A DNA stretch of 64,000 nucleotides from DAIQNV01 sp038748775 (GTDB taxonomy: Bacteria; Planctomycetota; Phycisphaerae; Phycisphaerales; UBA1924). The notes under the pieces were generated by a model, which was not told where the DNA came from, did not search any database, and saw nothing but the letters and a program-made list of their open reading frames with translations. The DNA is taken from NCBI GenBank assembly GCA_038748775.1, contig JBCDIT010000014.1:1-64000 (forward strand), written 5' to 3'. This document shows, in pieces, positions 63,545-64,000 of this stretch (positions are counted from its first letter, which is position 1; every line of letters starts with the position of its first letter). A program made the translations under genes and the position numbers.

Positions 63545-63598
63545 CGCTGGACGTATCATCCCGCGAGAGAGACCCTCAAACGCAGGAGACAGACGGCT

Positions 63599-64000
63599 AT
63601 GCGCAGACCCTTCGTCGGCGGCAACTGGAAAATGAACACCGACCAAGCGGGCGCCGCGGAGCTCACCCGCTCCGTTGTCGAGGGCATCGCTGGAGACGGC
63701 TGTGAAGTGGCGATCTTCCCGCCCTTCCCGTACTTGCTCACGGTCGGCTCGATCCTGCGTGAACGCTCCAGCACACTCATGCTCGGGGCCCAGGACGCGT
63801 ACCACCAGGGCAACGGAGCCTTCACCGGCGAGGTTTCGCTCGACATGCTCAAGGACTGTGGGGTTTCGGCGGTCCTCATCGGGCACTCGGAGCGTCGCCA
63901 CGTGATCGGTGAAACCGACGACCTGATCGCCCTGAAGACCCGGGCGATCATCGAAGCCGAGATGCACGCGGTCCTCTGCATCGGAGAGACGCTTGAGCAG
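63599..64000 (+). CDS. tpiA: Triosephosphate isomerase, 5' part
   Basis: This glycolytic and gluconeogenic enzyme interconverts dihydroxyacetone phosphate and glyceraldehyde 3-phosphate. The first 134 codons are in the window. They contain the substrate lysine in FVGGNWKMN (Lys11), GAQDAYHQGNGAFTGE and the catalytic electrophile His96 in LIGHSERR. The catalytic Glu and the C-terminal half lie beyond 64000. AGGAG precedes ATG 63599 at a somewhat long spacing. It could share flux with pckA, four kilobases or less upstream. Confidence 0.95.
   Translation, partial: MRRPFVGGNWKMNTDQAGAAELTRSVVEGIAGDGCEVAIFPPFPYLLTVGSILRERSSTLMLGAQDAYHQGNGAFTGEVSLDMLKDCGVSAVLIGHSERRHVIGETDDLIALKTRAIIEAEMHAVLCIGETLEQ

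Overview
The window looks like a chromosome segment from a planctomycete of the class Phycisphaerae. The evidence is indirect. The DNA is GC-rich throughout. Three secreted proteins end in the duplicated PPFGVxDLxD...AGC dockerin-like tail that I associate with Phycisphaerales. There is a dispersed repeat whose conceptual translation contains ARKNAPLGRALARAAGS. Many genes encode large secreted proteins or lipoproteins of unknown function. No rRNA, CRISPR array, prophage, transposase or replication origin was seen.

Layout, left to right. 0-5 kb: a secreted dockerin-tailed protein, tandem hairpins, leuS, then repeat copy A. 5-14 kb (minus strand): a long run nuoJ-K-L-M-N (the membrane arm of respiratory complex I without nuoA-I), closely followed by an ECF sigma factor and a one-TM anti-sigma-like protein. 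14-18 kb: pgsA, convergent with pgpA, which is coupled to an M1-family lipoprotein metallopeptidase. 18-22 kb: a PAS/LuxR-type regulator, a secreted transglutaminase-like protein, an unknown lipoprotein, an AT-rich gene with a PEP-CTERM-like tail, and repeat copy B. 22-35 kb: comM-type ATPase, an aldehyde dehydrogenase, a metzincin with dockerin tail, an LCAT-like lipoprotein lipase, ftsK, a secreted unknown and folP. 35-45 kb: trxA, a Gfo/Idh/MocA oxidoreductase, an S1-repeat protein, a third dockerin-tailed protein, dut, a soluble nucleotide-sugar epimerase/dehydratase, ruvA, manC and ruvX. 45-49 kb: a LolA-like protein overlapping a TPR-gluzincin protein, then repeat copy C. 49-64 kb: plsC, a sulfotransferase, an ABM-fold protein, rarA, fau, an L,D-transpeptidase, tyrA, gyrB, a PilZ-REC protein, a fructosamine-kinase-like protein, tRNA-His, pckA, small hypothetical genes and the start of tpiA.

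Most of the window is housekeeping: respiration, phosphatidylglycerol synthesis, folate, DNA repair and topology, translation and gluconeogenesis. The accessory part is an export-oriented set of surface proteins: dockerin-like tails, lipoboxes, zinc-peptidase motifs and a PEP-CTERM-like tail. The points most worth a second look are the three-copy imperfect-palindrome repeat family lying in intergenic gaps, folP with no ATG/GTG/TTG start available, the isolated nuoJKLMN block with an enlarged NuoJ and NuoL and sigma/anti-sigma genes behind it, the regulator/transglutaminase-like/lipoprotein cluster, a PilZ-REC-degenerate-HPt fusion, and a seven-run G-tract behind pckA. All functional calls come from motif recognition by eye; no database search was run.
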